Below are positions 6,660-9,697 of a DNA stretch of 9,697 nt, one piece after another. The stretch spans positions 1-9,697 of the forward strand of contig CAVPMA010000004.1 of the NCBI GenBank assembly GCA_963706315.1, in the 5' to 3' direction. Below the pieces are notes generated by a model. It saw only the letters and a program-made list of their open reading frames with translations, was not told the DNA's origin and ran no database searches. Each line of letters opens with the position of its first letter. Position 1 is the stretch's first letter. This DNA comes from CALMEC01 sp963706315 (GTDB lineage Bacteria > Actinomycetota > Thermoleophilia > Miltoncostaeales > Miltoncostaeaceae). The position numbers and the translations under genes were made by a program.

Positions 6660-7388
6660 TCAGCCATGCGGGGACTCGCTGTAAGCGGGGCCGGCCACGG
6701 CGTCGGTCACGCGGCCGTCGACGATCCTCACGACCCGATCGGCGTAGTGGGTGATCCGGTCGTCGTGGGTAACGATGATGGCCGCGGTGCCGCGGGACTT
6801 CATCTCGTGACGGATCAGCTTCACCACCTGGTCGCCCAGTTCGGTGTCCAGCGCCGAGGTGGGCTCGTCGAACAGCACCAGGTCGGGTTCGTTCATCAGC
6901 GCCCGCCCGATGGCGACCCGCTGCCGCTGCCCTCCGGACAACTGCGCCGGCAGGTTGCCGGCGCGGTCGGTTAGGTCGAGTTCCTCAAGGAGCTGGTCCG
7001 CCCGGGCCTTGGCCTTGCCCCCCGTGCGCGGACCGATCTCGTCGACGACCAACAGGTTTTCCCTGGCCGTCAGGAACGGAATCAGATTCACCGTCTGGAA
7101 CACGAAGCCGACGGACTCCCGCCGGAACTCGGTGAGCCGCTTGGCGCTGTACCCGGAGATGTCCTCCCCGGCCACGACCACGGCGCCGTCGGTCGGCGCC
7201 AGGAGGGCGCCGGCGATCGAGCAGAGGGTCGTCTTCCCCGAGCCGGACGGCCCGACCAGGGCCACGATCTCGTCGGACCCCACTGTCAGGTCGACCCCGT
7301 CGAGGGCCACGACCACTTCGTCGCCGACCTGGTAGATCTTGCGAACGCCCTCCATCCGCAGTGCGTCCTCGGTTCGGGCGGGGGTCAT
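6660..7388 (-). CDS. ABC transporter ATP-binding protein, LolD/MacB type
   Basis: Cytoplasmic ATPase of a MacB/LolD/FtsE-type exporter, 242 residues. All motifs are intact: Walker A GPSGSGKT (46-53), Q-loop Gln98 in FVFQTVNLIPFLTARENL (95-112), signature LSGGQRQRVAIGRAL (150-164), Walker B VLFDEPTSALD (171-181), and His208 of the switch loop in IIVTHDD (204-210). The VFQ..NLIP.LTA.EN stretch is typical of this subfamily. The ATG start has GGAG (complement of 7395-7398) six bases upstream. It is the third gene of the operon, 61 bases after permease 2, and should energise the two permeases. Its C-terminus runs to a TGA at 6660-6662, beside the decayed region. LolD proper is a proteobacterial lipoprotein-release ATPase, so the symbol is not transferred; the substrate is unknown. 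Confidence 0.95.
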   Translation of the reverse strand: MTPARTEDALRMEGVRKIYQVGDEVVVALDGVDLTVGSDEIVALVGPSGSGKTTLCSIAGALLAPTDGAVVVAGEDISGYSAKRLTEFRRESVGFVFQTVNLIPFLTARENLLVVDEIGPRTGGKAKARADQLLEELDLTDRAGNLPAQLSGGQRQRVAIGRALMNEPDLVLFDEPTSALDTELGDQVVKLIRHEMKSRGTAAIIVTHDDRITHYADRVVRIVDGRVTDAVAGPAYSESPHG

Positions 7389-7449
7389 GAGCGGCTCCAG
7401 GGGGGTGGCGGAACGGGAAGGGGCACGCGGTGCAGGGCGGGGCGGCGCC

Positions 7450-8562
7450 TCACTGGTCAGCCCCGATCGCTGACGCGGGATCCACCTTCAGGACTCGACG
7501 CAGCGAGAACACGCACCCAACGATCGCCGCGACGACGAGATAGGCGACGCTGCTGAGCAGTCGTGTGGGGGTGGCTACGAACGGGATCGAACCGGCGGGG
7601 ATCGCGATATCGAGCGCAAGGGACGCCGCGATCCCTATGGCCGAGGCGACGAGCGTCACCACCAGCGCCTGCAGCAGGACGCCGGCGAACAGCGTGCCGG
7701 AGCTTGCCCCGACCGCCTTCAGCACGCCGTAGAGGCCGATGCGCTCGACGGTGATGAGGGCGAAGAACAGCGCCACCACGACCACGGCGATTACGACCGT
7801 GACGCCGATGATCTGGTTGAAGACGCTCTGCTGCTGGGACACGCCCGGGAGCGCGTCGATGGCCTGCCCGATGGTCAGCGTCGAGGTCGCACCGGCGGTG
7901 GCCCGGTCGATCGCGTCGGCCTGGGAACTCGGGTCCGCCCCACCGTCCACGACGAGTGCCTGGACGACTCCGTCGCCCACGCGTGCTCCCGGCCGGTTCT
8001 TGGCCAGAACGGAGCGCCACGTCTCGAGCGAGCCCCACAGGGTGCCCTGCCCCGAGTAGCGGCTGTCGTCGAGGAATCCGATCACCTCGACGGGGGTCTG
8101 GGCGGGACCGAGCCGGATGGCACTGCCCTCGGTGACTCCCTCCGACCGCAGCGAGCTGTCGGCATAGACCTGACCGGGACCGGGCGGCTCGTCGGGCAGC
8201 CCCTGCGGCGGAAGTTCGTAGCCGAAGAGCACAACCGGCACGAGGTCCCGCGGGCCGTGACCCTCGATGCGGGCGCCGAGCTGGACGCTTCCGAGACCCG
8301 CCACCTGGCCGGGCCCCGCGGTCTGCTCCACGACCCGCCGGACCTCCGGTGTGATGCGGCTGCGGACCAGGGAGTCCTGCGAGGTGGACGAGTACACGAT
8401 TAGCTCGCCCTGCTGGGCGCGCAGCGCACCGGTGCTCCCAGCGGTCAGCCCGTCGAGCAGGCCGCCGAGGAACATGAGCAGCAACGCGATCAGGGTGAGG
8501 ATCGTCGTGGCGACGACGAACCGTCCGGGCCGGCGCCGGAGTTCCCGGAGGGCGAGCTTCAC
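7450..8562 (-). CDS. ABC transporter permease, MacB/FtsX type (permease 2)
   Basis: Inner-membrane permease of 370 residues with the MacB/FtsX four-helix layout: TM1 at about 15-37, a large extracytoplasmic domain (about 40-245), then TM2 (250-271), TM3 (293-320) and TM4 (335-355). The cytoplasmic coupling region after TM2, ERIGLYGVLKAVGASSGTLF (273-292), is the classic FtsX-domain motif. The end, LRRVLKVDPASAIGAD, is also typical. Such proteins act mechanically on extracytoplasmic substrates such as lipids, peptides or lipoproteins, rather than by alternating access. The GTG start lies in a GTGA overlap (8559-8562) with the stop of permease 1, which suggests translational coupling. The N-terminus MKLALRELRR matches the reconstructed N-terminus of permease 1, so the two are paralogues that probably heterodimerise. 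No defect is seen. Confidence 0.92.
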   Translation of the reverse strand: MKLALRELRRRPGRFVVATTILTLIALLLMFLGGLLDGLTAGSTGALRAQQGELIVYSSTSQDSLVRSRITPEVRRVVEQTAGPGQVAGLGSVQLGARIEGHGPRDLVPVVLFGYELPPQGLPDEPPGPGQVYADSSLRSEGVTEGSAIRLGPAQTPVEVIGFLDDSRYSGQGTLWGSLETWRSVLAKNRPGARVGDGVVQALVVDGGADPSSQADAIDRATAGATSTLTIGQAIDALPGVSQQQSVFNQIIGVTVVIAVVVVALFFALITVERIGLYGVLKAVGASSGTLFAGVLLQALVVTLVASAIGIAASLALDIAIPAGSIPFVATPTRLLSSVAYLVVAAIVGCVFSLRRVLKVDPASAIGADQ

Positions 8563-9674
8563 CGCGCACCGCCCCCGGTGGTGGCTTCGACGGGGTCGAT
8601 GGCCAGCACGCGGCGTGCCGCCGCGACCGCGCTCACGAGTCCAAGCACGAGCAGCAGCGCGGCCCAGAGCACCACGGCACCCGGATCGAAGCGCAGCTCC
8701 AGGTTGCCGAGCTTTGCCTGCGACAGGGGCGCGTACAGCAGGGTGCCGACCACGATGCCCCCTCCGATGACGATCACAACCTGCACCAGCAGGGACCGGA
8801 CCAGCACGGCTGCGGGCGCGCCGATGGCGCGCAGAAGCGTCAGGGCCCGTGCCTTCTGGAAGGTGATGATCAGGAAGAACAGCCCGGTCACCAGGGGCAC
8901 GACGAGCACGAACAGCAGGAAGATCACGTTGAACGACCGCCGGACCTCGGCCACCCCGGGCGCCTCGGCGGCGGCCTGCTGGCGGGTCAGGGCGTCGGCC
9001 TGGGCGGAGGCGTCGTTGATCCGCGCGGCGAGCTCCTCAGCCGTGACGCCGTCGGCCGGACGGACGCCGATGACGCTCGGCAGGACCGTCGTGGCGTCGG
9101 GGTTCGCCGCCCGGGCGGCCGCCACGTAGTCGTCCCAGGCCACGAACAGCGTCGGCGTCACCTGGATCTGCGCGTCGTCGGCCAGGCCGACGACCCGCAG
9201 CTCGGGACCGCCGTCGGCCCCGCGACCCGGCACCCGGTCGCCCAGCGCGAAGTCGGTCGACGCTCCCCACCGCCTCGCCGCCGGCACTCGGCATCCGCCC
9301 GGCGCTCAGCTCGGTCGGGCCCGCCGAGGCCGGGCTTCTCGTAGCCGATCATCGCGGCGTCGGACTGGTCGTCGCCGTCGACGGCGACCGTGAACGTCCC
9401 CTGGCCGATGCGCCCGGCGTCGGCCACGCCCGGGACCCCGGCGATCGCGTCCTCGAGGGCGGGTGATCGACGCTGCCCTGCAGCGTGCGCTGGCCGTCGA
9501 CGGAGTAGACCAGCACGGGCGCCGACTGGCGCTCGATCGCGCCGACGAACGAGGTGAGCAGGCCGTTCTGCAGCGCCTGCTGGGTGAGGATCAGGAACAC
9601 CAGCAGCCCGATCGCCGCCATGAGCAGCCCGAAGCGGGCCTTGGCGCGTCGCATCTCTCGAGGGCGAGGAACAC
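8559..9674 (-). pseudogene. ABC transporter permease 1, broken by four single-base indels (possibly sequencing error)
   Basis: A MacB/FtsX-type permease whose frame is interrupted, but whose protein can be followed end to end. From a GTG at 9672-9674, VFLAL leads, after one missing base near 9655-9661, into REMRRAKARF and TM1 (about 9574-9639). After a second missing base near 9460, the frame continues ALEDAIAGVPGVADAGRIG. An extra base near 9317-9320 moves it to TELSAGRMPSAGGEAV, and an extra base in the G run at 9265-9268 to ASTDFALGDRV. The rest is intact to the TGA at 8559 and carries TM2 (about 8862-8933), the coupling motif KARALTLLRAIGAPAAV, TM3 (8730-8804), TM4 (8610-8678) and RRVLAIDPVEATTG. 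Corrected length would be about 371 residues, matching its neighbour. It heads the operon and overlaps permease 2 by GTGA. Read literally, only the part from about 9287 downwards is open. Conserved length and frame-by-frame conservation favour an intact gene with read errors. Confidence 0.85.
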
Positions 9675-9697
9675 GGGGCGCGCTCGGCCGCCAGTCT

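Noticed and set aside
6126..6974. A 282-residue plus-strand frame as an intact gene
   Set aside because: It starts antisense to the dehydrogenase remnant and ends antisense to the ABC ATPase. Only its middle (6306-6509) looks like real protein, so it was called as a remnant.
7457..8569. A second 370-residue minus-strand frame over permease 2
   Set aside because: It is a shifted-frame shadow: Arg-rich, with no transmembrane segments, whereas the other frame is a well-formed FtsX-type permease.

Overview
This is a very GC-rich window. Protein-family content points to an actinobacterium, possibly of the Thermoleophilia/Solirubrobacterales kind. The evidence is a DUF1918 protein (a family essentially confined to Actinobacteria), a PPOX-type flavin/F420 enzyme of the Rv2061c kind, GTG starts, a probable leaderless promoter and pervasive G/C third positions. 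The lineage is an inference; no rRNA or tRNA is present to confirm it.

Layout. 1-132 holds the possible C-terminal end of an unrecognised plus-strand gene. 218-2536 (minus) is a complete phosphoenolpyruvate synthase. 2537-3340 is about 800 bases with no gene I can defend. 3341-3550 (plus) is a 69-residue DUF1918 protein, followed by a PPOX-class F420/flavin-dependent enzyme at 3606-4085 (plus). 4086-4449 is a gene-free spacer with two near-palindromic repeats 77 bases apart that bracket a stem-loop. 4450-5877 (plus) is a YbjT-type NAD(P)-binding/DUF2867 protein that appears to be leaderless. 5878-6659 is a gene graveyard: the C-terminal piece of a short-chain dehydrogenase (minus) lies back to back with what looks like the C-terminal piece of a B12-binding MerR-type regulator (plus). 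Both lose their N-terminal halves at the same point, near 6300-6311.

6660-9674 (minus) is an ABC export operon of the MacB/LolD/FtsX type. Transcription order is permease 1 (8559-9674, broken by four single-base indels), permease 2 (7450-8562, overlapping its neighbour by GTGA) and the ATPase (6660-7388). The two similar four-TM permeases would form the membrane heterodimer driven by the one ATPase; the substrate cannot be read from the sequence. The indels in permease 1 are all single-base, sit mostly in G/C runs, cancel to zero and crowd into the last 440 bases. That looks more like sequencing error near a contig edge than real decay.

I see no CRISPR array, transposase, integrase, tRNA, defence island or biosynthetic cluster, and no convincing novel multi-gene system. 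The items most worth a second look are the shared breakpoint of the two gene remnants, the paired near-palindromes at 4125-4230 and the clustered frameshifts at the right edge.
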